A stretch of 64,000 bases of DNA from Castanea sativa (GCF_040712315.1 NC_134016.1:8841282-8905281), one strand, 5' to 3'. Shown: positions 10,798 to 23,582, counted from the stretch's first letter. Numbers and translations are program-made. The notes: generated by a model from the letters alone, not told the origin.

Positions 10798-12630
10798 TTA
10801 TGCATGTTGGAAGAAAGACTGGCCATTTTCGCGATACTGGAAGCTTAGGATGAGATCTGCAAATAAACACTTGAAAGTTTTGAAGAAATAAAAAGCCTCA
10901 TGCAATGCATCTGGAAAATTGTTGCGTGTAATAACTATAGGAGCTTCAAATATTCCTACTAAAATCTTGAATCCTTTAGCTTTCTTGGAGCTGTAGCCAT
11001 CCATGAATTTTGCGTAGTTAGGTCCTGGGTCAGGTCGAGGGAGCATGGAATCTTTGAAGACATCACTACTTGCAGAACGCAGAACCCATATCCTCACCCC
11101 AAATTTAATTATTCCAGCTATGAAAATTGGAATTGCTAGAACATTAACTAGGGTGCCTTCCCATGACCGTAGGAACACATAAAATGCCACCACAAACTGG
11201 ACTACTAGCTCAAGCAAGCGCCTTGGCCATAATTCATTGTCTTCCAATGAATAGGCTGTAATGGTGTCTGGACCACCTAGATGCAAGAGAAGAAATGGTG
11301 CCCAACGTGACATTATGATATAGTTAGGACCAAATGACTGATCCTTGCTATCACCTTCAGCTTGGGAGAGGACGCCAAGTGAAATTTGATAGGCCAAGAA
11401 TGTATTGACTCTTTGTAATGAATTAATTGATTAATTAGCCAAGTTTATTAATTAATCAAATTAACATGTAAACGTGTGGTAGCACAAACAAATCACCAAT
11501 TAACTAAAGTATGCAACGAAAAATAAATTGACACGGTGATTTGTTTGTGAATGGGAAAAACCTACACTGCAAAAACTCCACCAAGTGATTTTAAAGTCAC
11601 CACTCCCGAGAATCTACTATTATCAAAACAAGTTGTTACAAGTAAAGGAATTCTAGTACCTTATACCAACTTACAGTTGAACTCTTACCACAATACACAA
11701 TTGGACTTATTCTGTAGTGACAATCTCTCATTTTCAATGCACAACTCCCATTACGTGACTAATCAATTACGCGAATCCCAGTACGCAACTTCAATCACTA
11801 ACTAGAGAAGAAGGTTGGCTGCAAAGTTATTCTGTTCTTCAACATAGGAAGATTACGAAGTTGCTTGGTCACAAATCCTATGGTGTACAAAACACAGCAG
11901 CTTCTCAAGAACTAGGGCAAACTAGGTTTCTGGTCACACTTGATGAATTACGCTCTTGTGCAATTGTGCTCTTGGTTGTGCAACCTGATACAACCCTTAA
12001 AATAATCATTTTATATGTTTAGGGTTGTGAGAAAAGAAAGCCCAAATATATAATCATAGATTGGAGGAAAAACAGACTCGAAAATCTGAGTTTCATAAAC
12101 CTTGATAGATTACCTATCTGTCGAGTTGCTGTCGAGCCACGGGTTGGAACAGCTCTTCAAGGCTCGATAGATACTAGTTGTCGAGTTTTAATGAACAACA
12201 CTTTTCACACTTGAATCTTAGGCACACTTGAATCTTAGGCAGACTTGCATGGCTTTAACACTTGGACTTGAAATAAGGTTTCTTGAAGTATTAAACACAT
12301 CCTAAATCTACCAAATTACAAGTAAAGTGTGTTTTGTCAAAGGATTAGCCAATTACATAAATAGTGACATATGTTCCTAACATGTGAAACACATATGTCC
12401 TAACAAAATTGTCGCAATCCAATTTGCAGACAAATATGCAACCCAAAGGACTGTTCTTATCCAATTTTTGGCAATGTACTTCCTTTGCTTGCCCAAAAGG
12501 ATGAGAACCATTTGTAAGAAGAGACTCAATAAAACCAATACACGGAGCGCACATCCATTCCAAATTGTCCTAACACTTTTAGAGAAGACCTCTATCAACT
12601 TCCTCTTTTTGAAGATCAAAGTGCCAAGAA
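10798..12630 (-). pseudogene. DUF4220 family membrane protein gene, split by a solo LTR
   Basis: The upstream part (12630-12411) follows a TTTTTTCAG acceptor and encodes a membrane segment (ALRVLVLLSLFLQMVLILLG) and AYLSANWIATI. The downstream part (11381-10798) continues with WAPFLLLHLGGPDTITAYSLEDNELWPRR and FIAGIIKFGVRIWVLRSAS, signatures of plant DUF4220 proteins, which are multi-pass membrane proteins of unknown function. A 1019-bp LTR with AAATT duplications sits between the parts; removing it and one duplication restores a continuous region. The frame stops at 10798 after SFFQHA, short of the usual C-terminal half, and no clear ATG heads the first part. It is a disrupted host gene or gene fragment. 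Confidence 0.82.
11387..12405 (-). mobile_element. Solo LTR (copia-like), 1019 bp, copy 1
   Basis: On the minus strand it begins TGTTAGGACATATGTG and ends TTGGCCTATCA, with perfect AAATT target duplications at 11382-11386 and 12406-12410. It is homologous along its length to 50499-51512, including the GGGGTTTTCGCCGTG-like block near its 3' end. No internal region remains, so it arose by LTR-LTR recombination. Confidence 0.88.
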
Positions 12631-12659
12631 CTGAAAAAATTAATGTGTTAGATATATAA

Positions 12660-15020
12660 GGAAAAAAACATAAGCTATGTAGTTGATGAAGAAGGCAGAA
12701 TTTGCAGTGAGTTTACCAGCGATTAGCATGACTGCTCTCTCTCTCTCTTTCTTTCTGTCGTTCCCCTACTTTTTTGCCCAGTTATTATTGAATGGTTCTT
12801 AATAGACTTGTTGAAATCACCATATAGAGAAAATTAGCGGGCAATTTACTATTTGAAGAAGAAGGCTAATGCCTGCATGTTTTCAAGAAAAAGAAAATCA
12901 CAAACTCAACATACACTAGGCACATGGAATTTCCTCAAAGATTGTAAATCCTAGAAAAAATTGGAGACCAACTATGGAAGAATAATCAGACTCATTAAAA
13001 ACAAAAAGGATATAGGGAATTGTGGAGAGAGGAAATCAGAATTCTTGCCCCCAAAACACCTGAAACTCAACTGGAGATTGCTTATGGTAGGAGGGCTAGG
13101 ATGTCATTTGCCATGTTGAGAGTGAAAAATCTAAGCTAAATTTAGGGTTTGGGAGCCTAGGTAGAGGGTGACAGCATAAACAAAAGACAGAGAACCAACC
13201 ATTAGTGCAAGCCGTTTAGCTAGAGGTATTGCCAAGAGCCTTGTAGTTTAACTGGAGAGCACCTCCTGTTATTTCCAAGACATTCAGGATTCAAAATCCT
13301 CCCTCCCCCTTTGTACTATCAAATTATCAATAACAAAAAATGTGTATTACCCACTTGCATTACTATAGAATTGATTAACTAGGACAAAATTGGGATTGAT
13401 TGGAGTGAGTTAGATAGGAAATTCTCAACTGAACCTCCCTGGCAGGTTGAGAAAATCACAATTTATAGCCAAATCAACAGACCCTCACTACTGACAGATC
13501 AATTGAAGGTAGGGATGAGTTTTGACGTGGCAGGTTGGTGGGTTGAGAAAATATGAAGCATTCTCCTTTGATTTTTCTGTTGTATTAATTATTCCAAATA
13601 CTCAATTTCCTTTTCTTGCAAGTTCTTGGTAATCAAACAAGCTTTCATTTAAAGGAAAACTAAATAAAAAAGAGTGAAAGAAACTTTTGAAGGAAAAGGA
13701 CACAAATCTATGGAAAAGCTTTGGAATATATATCTTAGTGGAAGGAAACCGGTGGCCTTTTAACAAAATCTTTTGAAGTTCATAGAAATGTGTGGGACCT
13801 CTCAAATACAGCTATAGATTTGGTTTGCAGATGAAAATATTATTTATGAAGAGATAACTCTTCAAACTTGATTTGTAACTTTTTAGCAAAAAGAATTTTT
13901 TGGTCCTCAATTTTTAAGCTCAACTAGCTAATAGCTCACACGATGCATGGGCAATGTTAATAGACTTTACTTAAAATTGTATTGACGTAGTCATGGATGA
14001 TTAAATTGTTACTGCTTCACAAATTTGTCTATTCAAGGCTCTTTTATGGGATCCATGTGTAAATTCCAAGAAACAAAACTTATTCAAGAAAACATTTCAT
14101 GAAAGGAAAAAACTTCTATTCCTCTAATTCTAGCGAAATTACTCTTGATTCCCACATTAAAAGATCCAAAAAATGCACATAGAAGGGAAAATAAATAAAA
14201 ATTATGTATCATGTGAAATCAAATACTGACTGATCACACTATCAGATTCCATCTGACATCAAACAGCATAACAAGCTAGTGATTTTTAACACACTCATCA
14301 CATTGTAAAACCCCCCATTCTGCTGTTTAAAAACAAATTCCATGCAAAGTAATTCATCATTAAACAAAATGGAAAACAAATTAAAGGAATAGCAAAGAGG
14401 GTACCTCTATTTTAAAAAAAATACAATAGTCAAAAGCGCAACAGCACCAAAACAATTAGTATTCTTCATCAGATACAAAGAAGCAAATTACAAGAAGCCC
14501 AAAACAAACAAATCAGTTAGTATCTTTATTCAGGGATTCTTTCAAGCCAGAGGATGCTTAAATGGAAGGGGACATGCTTCTTTTGTAAAGAATAAAGATA
14601 TATAGGAAGGGGAATCACATGCTAGCCGGTTGTCACAACTGGACAGCCTCTGACAAGTCAACAACTATCTGTTTAGGATTAAGAGTGACTGTAACAAGGC
14701 CAGGAGCAACAGCAGTGCAGAGAACTTTGATTCTAATTAGTATTACATGTGGATTGTAGGAAGGTCAGCGAGAAAATGCATGCTGTGTTTATTGTCATCA
14801 GAAGTTTGGCTGTGCCTTTACATGGTCTCTACTTAAGCGAAGTGGGCAGAATAGTTCTAGAAGAGTTCTAACAGAAGCTGAAGAATATGCTAATGACTCA
14901 GCTTCATTATTTCCATAAAATTTTTCATTATGCAAGTTATCAATGATAGGAAATAAAGTAACGTCGTTAAACAACTCACCATATCAACTCTCATGGAAAA
15001 AGTAGTGAAAATGTTGTCTG
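12660..15020. other. Gene-free interval with one SINE-like piece
   Basis: Short CT microsatellite near 12733-12755. No open frame with recognisable coding character. A tRNA-like SINE fragment is listed separately. Nothing else could be supported. Confidence 0.5.
13237..13340 (+). repeat. tRNA-derived SINE-like fragment
   Basis: An A-box-like TAGTTTAACTGGAGAG is followed about 40 bases later by a B-box-like GGATTCAAAATCC and an A-rich end. Spacing fits an internal pol III promoter. Family not identified. Confidence 0.4.
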
Positions 15021-15027
15021 TACTCTG

Positions 15028-15304
15028 TAGCATTATTTACGAACATCATTTGGTCACTTAACTCTCTACACTCTAAAGGCTTTCGTCTATCCTGGAACCT
15101 TTTGTTTTGGGTTCTTGTATTTTTCTTTTAATTATGCTAGTAGGGGCATAGCAAAAAAATTTTGTTTTGAATGGCCAATTTATGATACTAATTTATCAGC
15201 TTATACAAACTTTCATAAACATGCACAAATACAAACATCTATATACAAATATAACTTAGAGTGTAGAGAGTTAAGTGACCAAATGATGTTCGTAAATAAT
15301 GCTA
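15028..15304. repeat. Perfect 49-bp inverted repeat around a 179-bp spacer
   Basis: 15028-15076 and 15256-15304 are exact reverse complements (inner ends CTCTAA/TTAGAG). Outside, one mismatch is followed by five more matching bases. No target duplication was recognised, so fold-back element and local inverted duplication are both possible. Confidence 0.85.
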
Positions 15305-15751
15305 GAGAGTTAATTATTAAAGTTTTCATTTTTAATATAAATTACCAAATTGTCTACTAAAGTGAGTAAAACAATTTCAATTAAACTAATAAAGTATTCA
15401 AAGACAAAAATGATTCAAAAATTTAACAGACACAAGAATACATTTTATAATAAAAAATTAATGTGAGAAAAAAAAAACATTCTCTATAACCACAAGATCA
15501 ATTGGATAATTTTTTTAAGAGCCTCATTGGACTAGCTCAAATATTGGGGGGAGGGGGGAGTTCCATTTTTGTAAACTAATAATTAAAATTTTAAATATTT
15601 ATATATAGTATTAAAATATTTTAAAAATTTGGGTGGGTGGGGGGGGGGGGGACAATAGCCCCCCACTCATACATGGAGAGTATCAGATATACTACTTGGT
15701 AATTGTTGTAGACAATAACTACTAACAACCAATAAGAGATAAAGGGAAAAA

Positions 15752-15956
15752 ATTATTACACACTTTTTATTGCACACTTTATACACAATTTTTTTGAAAT
15801 TATGTTTTTAAAACATGATTTGAGTTAAAATTATGAAATAGTATTTTAAGTTAAAATTATGAAACCGTGTTTTAAGTTAAAATTGTGAAACAATGTTTTA
15901 AAAAACACAATTTTCAGTCACGCAGCAGTTAGTGTGTAATAAAATGTGTGCGACTA
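15752..15956. repeat. MITE-like element with 26-bp internal tandem repeats
   Basis: The ends carry roughly inverted ATTACACAC/GTGTGTAAT words. The interior (about 15823-15905) repeats GTTAAAATTATGAAA units three times. The terminal match is imperfect and no target duplication was found. Confidence 0.45.
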
Positions 15957-15989
15957 TCATTACTTAAAAGAGAAATAGATTTTTAGGTA

Positions 15990-16749
15990 TATGTACAAAT
16001 TTGAACACAGAGCTCAAACGTCTACGAAAAATTTGAAATCAATGGGCATGACCTATTTGTTTTGCAGACCTAAAGCTAACCTGAAAGATACAGCTATTGC
16101 AATTTCTTTGTTCCGATATATTATAGTTTTGATATATATATCTCCTGTCATCAGCTGGTTGCGCACAATGTAACTGAAAACATCGAATCACCAAAAAAAA
16201 AAATTTGTTAGCAGATTAAATAACATATTTTATTGTTTAAAAAACATAAATATGAATTTGGTATGATTGTTTAATTACCCAAGTACGAAATAATTGTTTT
16301 TTTTTTTTTAATTTTGTGAAAAACTGACCCAAGGCAAGATGTAGGTTGCCTTGCACTTGAATTCGGCGTGAATCTTCAGAAGAGAGGAGACAAGATGGGA
16401 AAAAAGCTGACCAGGTGGGCCCATTTTATTGTCCAAATAATTACTCAAATGCCACTCAAAACTTGTGTTTATGTTTTAAAATGTGGCTGGAGGTGATTTC
16501 AAAACAGGCTTTTCAAAACATGGTTTTTGAACAACGTGTTATCAAATACTGGGTTTACAGACGGTCCACCAAACCGTGTTTTTGCCTTTGAGATATTTTA
16601 TTAGTTTCAGAACAATTATTGTGTCGTGGTGGACCTGAGTGTGTTAGAGAATCTGAATATTTATTTAGCAGTGCTTTTGTTTTGTTTCTCTTTCAAAAAA
16701 GTCTGTTTTTTTCCAAAGCAGAAAACACGTCTAAAGGCACCGCACCTAC
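15990..16749. repeat. Left flank of the giant MULE; half of a duplicated host segment (copy A)
   Basis: 16050-16195 resembles 48505-48660 (shared CTAAAGCTAACCTGA and CAATGTAACTGAAAA), and 16640-16749 resembles 51670-51755 (shared AGAATCTGAA). The matching right half is 43580-43720. The last nine bases, CGCACCTAC (16741-16749), are the probable left target-site duplication. Confidence 0.65.
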
Positions 16750-17000
16750 GCTCGAAATTTTTTTTTAAATAACTATAAAATCAGAACTATATCATTAGTA
16801 AACGAAAGTTTGAAACAAATTTGGTTTCTAACAAATCGAGTCCAGAGAACTCGATTTTGGGCAAAGAAATCGAGTTCAATGGACTCGATTTGTTCATCTG
16901 CCAGCAGCTGACGTGGACAGGGAGGCCACGTCGGCCTAGAAATCGTGTCCATTGGACTCGAATTAAAAATGTAGTAAATCGAGTCCATTGAACTCGATTT
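16750..17000 (+). repeat. Left terminal inverted repeat of the MULE
   Basis: Inverted homologue of 43430-43579. Four copies of a 23-bp hyphenated palindrome lie at 16834-16856, 16868-16890, 16941-16963 and 16977-16999: AATCGAGTYCA, one base, then its reverse complement. GACGTGGACAGGGAGGCCACGT is shared in form with the right end. The outermost ten bases (GCTCGAAATT) lack a clear partner. Confidence 0.85.
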
Positions 17001-17060
17001 CCTTGAAGCTTAATTCCACTTAATCCCTCAATTTCAAACACTCTCACCATCTCTCTCAGT

Positions 17061-17424
17061 TTGGCTCTGAAATCTCTCTCAGTCTCCACCGTCTCTCACT
17101 GTCAATCTCTCAGTCTCTCCACCGTCTCTCCACCTCTCTCCACCGTCTCTCACTGTCAATCTCCCCGTCTCTCCACCTCTCTCCACCGTCTCTCACTGTC
17201 AAGCTCTCAGTCTCTCCCCCGTCTCTCCACCTCTCTCCACCGTCTCTCACTGTCAAATCTCTCGGTCTCCACCGTCTCTCCACCGGTTCTCCACCGTCTC
17301 TCACTGTCAAATCTCTCTCATTCTCCACCGTCTGTCAGTCACACCAGCGTCTCTCAAACACTCTCCCACCGTCTCTCCACACACCCAAATCCGACCCAAA
17401 GACCCAAATCATCTCCATTGCAAG
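17061..17424 (+). repeat. CT-rich tandem repeats in the PMD gene leader; 5' UTR exon
   Basis: A roughly 25-bp unit built on CTCTCCACCGTCTCTCACTG is repeated 8-10 times with variation, ending before a good donor CAAG/GTAAGT at 17424/17425. Position directly inside the TIR and before a leader intron suggests transcribed 5' UTR. Open frames in both directions here are repeat artefacts. Confidence 0.75.
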
Positions 17425-20309
17425 GTAAGTTTTTACTAATTTTCCCCTTCATTTTTCTGGTTCTTAATTTATTCTTGTGTTAATAAATGGTTGATTTTGT
17501 ATTTACATAATTTAATTTTTACTATTAATTGGCTAATGAAATTTGAGGGCATTTGTTGAGGAGGAGGAGGATAATCTGTGCTATATGTTCAAAGTCCAGC
17601 AAGATTTGGTTTTTGCATATGTCCTAGTTTATGATTAGTTTTAGGGTTATTTTACAAAAGAAATACAGTTGATAAAAATTTGGATAAATAATTAATGAAG
17701 TAGATAATATATATATATATATATATAAGAATTTGTTTTTGTTGCATGTAATATTATAGGTGTTGAACAATTATTGTATCACAGTAAAATCGAGTCTAAA
17801 AAATTCGAAATGTTAGTTTGCTAATTAGTTTGAAAACGATGTTAACTAACGTACATGTTTGAAAATGGGTGTCTTATGCCAATTTTCTCCAGGATTCCTT
17901 ACTCCTTTTATCTTTCAAATGCCCATTTGGTACTTTTTTTTTCACTTTTTTTTTTGTTGAAAATTTAGCACTATTAGTTTACCTTCTATATGTAAGATTA
18001 ACATAAACAAATGCATGAACTTTGTATAAGATTATACAATGTTATGCAAATGTGCACAATAAATGTAAACTAACAATTATCCATCCTCTTATTGGTTAAA
18101 AAATCACTCATTTTTAAAAAAATTGTAAAAAATAAATAAATAAACTACATCAATTTGAGGGCAAATGTGCACAATTATTGTTTATAATAGATTCTTTTAT
18201 GGTTTTTCTGTAATTGTGCTTTTTTTAATTTAGAAACAATAATTGTGCTTGTTTCCTTCAAACTAATATAATGTTCATATGATGAACAACTTAATTAAGA
18301 ATTATAATATAAACTAGAGACAAATATTTTAACCATACAATTAAATTAAATAGAAAATTATAGGGGATTATATAATTTACTAATGTTTTTAATAAAGGAG
18401 GGTCACTTGACACCAAGAGAATTTAGCTACTTAGGACAAATAACTTTGAGACACAACTAGTGAAAATTAGCACCCTTGAAAATCATTATCATTATTATGA
18501 TCATATTTGACACCATATTATCACACATTTTTAAGAGAGATTTCTCTAACAGGAGTTGCTTTTAGGCTCAACTAGTTTGATGGTGTAAGTGTGCATGGGA
18601 TTTCAATTTCATAAATGAACTAATTGAGGATTTTTCTTTGAAAAATTAACAGATAATATAGAAATTTACTTAATAGTTAACTAGCTATTCACATGGATGA
18701 GGTTAATACTTTTATGAAGTGCTTAAACACCTATCGTGCTTAGTCATGTCAGTTCATCAACTTGGAAAAGTTTGGGGGGGGGGGGGGTTCCCTTCAAAGT
18801 AGTACACTAAAAATTTCTAAAGCAAGTTAAAAACCAATTGGCACTAATTAAGCTACATTATGGGGTCAAATATTAGGGGCTCCTTAAGTTAAAACTAGTG
18901 GTTGGAAAAGTAAAAAACTATCATAGGTAGGCTACACTTACTAAATTAGTGGCCTAGGCCACCCCAATTGATACTACATTAGCCTTTCAATCCCCAAAAG
19001 CATGTGTGAATATATGGATGTAATATTTAGGGGATTATGGTGTAAGTCAAAGAAAATAGTCCTCCAACCATCTCGTACCTTTGGTATGGTCATCCCTATG
19101 TAAGTTGTTGGTTGAAGGAGACAAGGGTTTAGGCTTTTTTTTCTTTACAAACAATATAGCAATGCTTGCCAAACTTGCTTGGTATGCTATCACGTAAGAA
19201 TAACTCATGTTAGAATCCTATTAGCAAAATATAGGTTGGGAAGTAACTAGTTGAGGAAAAGTTCAACAAAGAAAGCACCATGGATGTGGAGAAGTTTGGA
19301 GAGGGTTAAGTCATTGTTGTCAAAAGGAACTTACCGCCTAGTTCGGAATGGGGACCTAGTTTGGGAGGATCACATCAATGGAATTCATATTTATTAGACC
19401 ATAGTAATTAATTACTTAATATGCGTTATTCCTAAGTCATAAGCCATAGTGAATTTGTTAAATTAGCAATAATTTATCCAATTTTTGCACACAATGAAGA
19501 ACTCTACAAGTAGAAATGATGGGGACAGATCGGTACCCACAATAGAGCCAAGATAGGGAACTGCACTGTGCAGTCCATCGGGCATAGCCTCCAGGAGAAG
19601 AAACAGTGGCTACTTGATGGTAGGCATACAGTCGTATAAATACATGACATGTTATATACTTGCAATGTGTTCTGTTCAGTCCTCAAATATTGACTGTACT
19701 GAAAAAACAAAGTAGGAAAGACAGAAGAAAAGAATTCCATCTCCCCCCCCCTAGCGGATAAGCAATGTAAATTTTATTCAACTAAGAAAAAAAAAAAGTC
19801 ATCCAATTAAGTACACAAATTACATCCTGTATACACCTGGGGACCAATACAATGAAGTACACAAATTACAAGCATCCATCAAAGCATAAACTGAGAAAAG
19901 AGAATGATTTCCTACAACTAAAATCTATTCCGATAACGTTTTATAGAGGAAAAGAATTCCATCTTTACTTGCCAACTTTACTGCAATCATAAACTTTGGG
20001 TTGGTTCTATCTTCTATTCAAAAAAATAAAAATAAAAGAACAAACTATGGGCTGAATTAATCATGCCATTTTGGAAGAGTAGGCATAATTTAATGGGACA
20101 CGTTTCAGATCTTTAGAAACAGCAGAATACTACCAACAAATTCGGTCATGCCAAAAAAATATCCTGGTAATATCTGCTAGAAATTCCTTGTATGTATTTT
20201 TTTGTGGGAAATGAGACTTGGGGACGGATTTACTTTAAAGAAATCATGCTAACTTCAAAGATATAAAGCTTTAGGCAATTGATGCATTTTCTTCTAATTT
20301 AATATGTAG
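17425..20309 (+). other. Probable leader intron of the PMD gene
   Basis: Donor GTAAGT at 17425; acceptor TTAATATGTAG ending at 20309, two bases before the ATG. AT-rich, with poly-G (about 18774-18787) and poly-C runs. A degenerate copy of the terminal palindrome lies at 17788-17810. No other gene found. Confidence 0.55.
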
Positions 20310-20310
20310 T

Positions 20311-23300
20311 ATGGCTGCCGTTGCTGGGGTGGATGATGAGTTCGGTCCTGGTCCCAGGGTTCCTTCGGTGTTAAGGTTTCTAACAGAACATCGATCATCT
20401 GCTGTTTGGGAAGGCCAGGTAAAATTAAAATCGACGACCTGCTAAATTTCTATATTCTTTTCTTATCCTTTCACATTATGTTGATTTTTTTTTTCATTTC
20501 TAAAATCCTAAGTTTGTCAATGGTATCACTAGCTTTGAATGCATAGTAATGCTCTTGCAAAATGGTCTCTAAATAATTATCTACCTCTTATCATTTTCAT
20601 TTTAGGTTATACTCCTGATTTTGTTGATGTAATTCTTCTTGAGCATAACCTTAATCTTGATATATAGCTTTTGTATTTTTGGTTTTTGTATAAAAAAAAT
20701 AAGAAGACTACAAACCCTTCATTAAATAAGTTGTCATAAACTCATGGAAATTCCAATTGAAGAACTTATAGTCTATTTTCCCAACAATAGCTACAATCAT
20801 TTATACAAAGGTTATGGCATATTACATCTCATCACCATGGTTCTATCATGTGTAGGATCCGGGGGTATTGAAATGTCGTGGTCGTAATGAGGAGTTTCGA
20901 AAACGAAGCCCGATGGTGGATGATCGCATCCTCGACATTGTCAAGAGAATTGGATTAGAGGGGCTGTATAGGACTCCATTTAGAGAGCTTGACCATAATT
21001 TGATAACGGCCTTTGTTGAGCGATGGCGGCCTAAAACCCACACCTTCCACCTTCCACATGGTGAGATGACGATCACATTACAAGACGTGGAGGTTCTGTT
21101 GGGGATTCCAATCGATGGTGAGGCAATTGTTGGAACTTGTGCCTTGAAATGGGCTGTTGAATGTCAAGAAATGCTTGGAATTGTTACTAATTCCGTGGTG
21201 CTTAAAGGACAGAGGATCCAAATCAAGAAGCTACTTGAAAAAATTGACCAAGGGTTGCCCGATGGTGCATAAGAGGTTGTTTTGCATCAGTATGTACGGT
21301 GTTATATTCTAGCACTCCTAGGGGACACAATTTTCGCTGACAAGTCTGGCGATAGGGTGCATACGATGTGGTTGCAGATGTTGAGGGACCTTCACAATCC
21401 ACCTCGGTACAGTTGGGGGAGCGCTTGCCTTGCATGGTTGTACAGAGAGTTATGCAGGGCAACCGACAAAAACGCTAGTCAGATTGGTGGGGCCTTAATA
21501 CTCGTTCAATATTCGGCATGGTCCAGATTCCCTTTCTTGTGCCCAAGGATGGACCTCCCACCAGATGGTGCATATGGCCCACCATTACCATCTTCGCCAT
21601 TGTCTATTAAGTAAGTCTCTTCCTTGACCGATTCTCTCTATTTTTTTTGGATCCATCATTTTAAACGATATGACACATTGAACTTAGCATTATTCAACAT
21701 ACATATCCTTTTTCTTTTTTATTACATTGCATATTTGGTAGATATTGATTTCCTCTTTCTTCATTGTAGGTTGGTTTGGGTCGTGAGCACGAAGAATAGC
21801 CCCGCCGAAATCTGTTTGGTTCGGTACCATCAGCTTCTAGATTCTATGTATCCCAACCAGGTATCCAAATTGTGTTTCTTGTAATGTTATCTTAGTGTAT
21901 ACTCTTATAACTGTAAAATATGTCAATTCAAAATAATTGAACATTGCATAATGTGTTGCGCTTTTTTTTTTACTACAACAGGTGGTGTGGCAACCATATG
22001 AAGCCGAATTAGGCCACCTGCCTGCGTTCTGTGTAGCAGGACGGGACAAGTGGATGGCGAGGGTGCCGCTTGTATGTTTCTGGCTAGTAGAGAAACATAC
22101 ACCGGATCGTGTTCTTCGTCAGTTTGGGATGGTGCAAGAAATTCCCGAAAATGTTGATACTGACGATGCCCTTCATAAGATAGACTTGAGGGGGAAGATT
22201 GAAGTGGATTGGAGGGTCAGACATTTTAGCCACATCCAAGTATGGAATACGAGAGCACAGAAACTATGTCATGGAGCACGACTAGAGGGTGCTATGTCGA
22301 GTGTTCATCCATACTTCGGCTGGTATGGTAAAGTCACATGGAGGTTTGTCGACCACACTAGCGCCTCTCTTCTTATTACGGTAATCGCTTTGACCTTTCT
22401 TTCCAAATTTTGTTGCGTATTACCATTTTTGCGTTACGTGTACTAATTGTATTACAACATTTGCAGGTCACCATGCACAAGCAAATGTTGATGCGTTATG
22501 TAGTAGACAGTCCTGAGCATAAGCTGATTACAGCTATGCTGAAGGAAGTGGATCGCCTTCACCGTCTAGCTGCCCATCTTCCCTTGGAAGATGCGGATAC
22601 AGCAAATCCAGAACTGCCAGAACATAATGCACGACCAAGCACGAGCTCAACTCCTGCCAGCCATAGCCATGGCCAGTGTGTTGCACCCCATCAAGGCCAA
22701 AATCAACCCCCTCCACCCCCACATGCTTATCCTGCCCCAGAGTTCCCTCCACCCCCACATGCATCACCTGCCCCAGAGTTCCCTCCACCCCCACATGCAT
22801 CTCCTTCCCCAGAGATCCCTCCTCGTAGTACTCCCGCATTTCCTGACCTACAGATCCCTGTACCCACTGCACATGCATCTTCTCACCCCGAGATCCCTTC
22901 ACCCACCCTATGTACATTTTCTGACCCCGCGCATCTATCCCTTACTCCACCATCCTTTCATCTCGGCATTGATTTCAATGACACCCCTCAGGTCATGCAC
23001 ACTCAATCTCCCTCGTACAGCATTGGTCATATACACCATGTACCACCCCATAGTGACTCCATGTCATTCATGCCCACTCCTGGACTGCATACAGCTCCTA
23101 TGACTATGAGCTTCACTCACATTTCGTCCGCTACACCATCCTCCCCCGCAGTTGTAGTATCTTCAGTTGTTGGGAGTCAAGCAAATCAACCAGCTGTGCA
23201 TGTTGAGAATGAGCAAGTTGATGAGCTACAGTCACCCCCACAAGGTCGGCCTAAACGCACAAGAAAAGCACCTCCTTGTGGGACAGGTGGTCACAAAGCA

Positions 23301-23516
23301 GGACACAAGGCTGGCCCCACGGTATGCATTGGTCATTTACTAGCTTTGAATACTTTCGTGACTGCTGTTATAGTTGGTATTAAAATTCATTTGATCCATT
23401 GTTTCTTTGTAACTTCGTCTTTGCAGCAACGCAAGGAGCCTGACCAAGGAGATGCGGTACCCCCTCCCCCACATACCAGACATTATACAAGACAGCGTAA
23501 GCGTCAAGTGCCATAG
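20311..23516 (+). pseudogene. Plant mobile domain (PMD) protein gene, one nonsense codon
   Basis: Coding exons: 20311-20418, 20856-21610, 21770-21860, 21982-22380, 22467-23321, 23427-23516. All introns are GT-AG and phases agree; 2298 bases give 765 codons plus stop. Residues 37-451 form the PMD fold, with motifs such as LKCRGRNEEFRKRSPMV, FVERWRPKTHTFHLPHGEMT, VEVLLGIPIDG, VWQPYEAELGHLPAFC and RVPLVCFWLVEKHTPDRVLRQFG. Residues 452-765 are a Pro/His/Ser-rich tail with tandem FPPPPHASPAPE units (about 22717-22830) and a basic GRPKRTRKAP patch. A TAA at 21270-21272 stops codon 175; everything after it stays in frame. Host PMD proteins (MAIN, MAIL1) act in silencing and genome stability; many PMD genes travel with MULEs. 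The nonsense codon is recent-looking because no other damage was seen. Confidence 0.88.
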
Positions 23517-23582
23517 GGTTAGCACCCCATCTGCCCATAACCCTATGCTTTTCAAGTGCCATAAGGTTAGCACCCCATCTAC
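23505..23582 (+). repeat. Tandem duplication across the PMD stop codon
   Basis: TCAAGTGCCATAGGGTTAGC at the stop codon recurs as TCAAGTGCCATAAGGTTAGC near 23551, followed each time by ACCCCATCT. Period about 46 bp, two copies. Confidence 0.8.

Noticed and set aside
13237..13340. A functional tRNA gene
   Set aside because: Box-like motifs are present, but no cloverleaf with paired acceptor stem could be drawn; SINE origin fits better.
16773..17089. Minus-strand open frames in the left MULE end
   Set aside because: They translate the palindrome array and CT repeats; no family resemblance and no coding bias.
17110..17483. Ser/Leu-rich and Arg/Asp-rich frames of 70-140 codons
   Set aside because: Products of the 25-bp tandem repeat, open in both directions.
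22534..23103. Alternative frames of 127-170 codons over the PMD tail
   Set aside because: Shadows of the Pro-rich tandem repeat; the spliced PMD frame explains the region.
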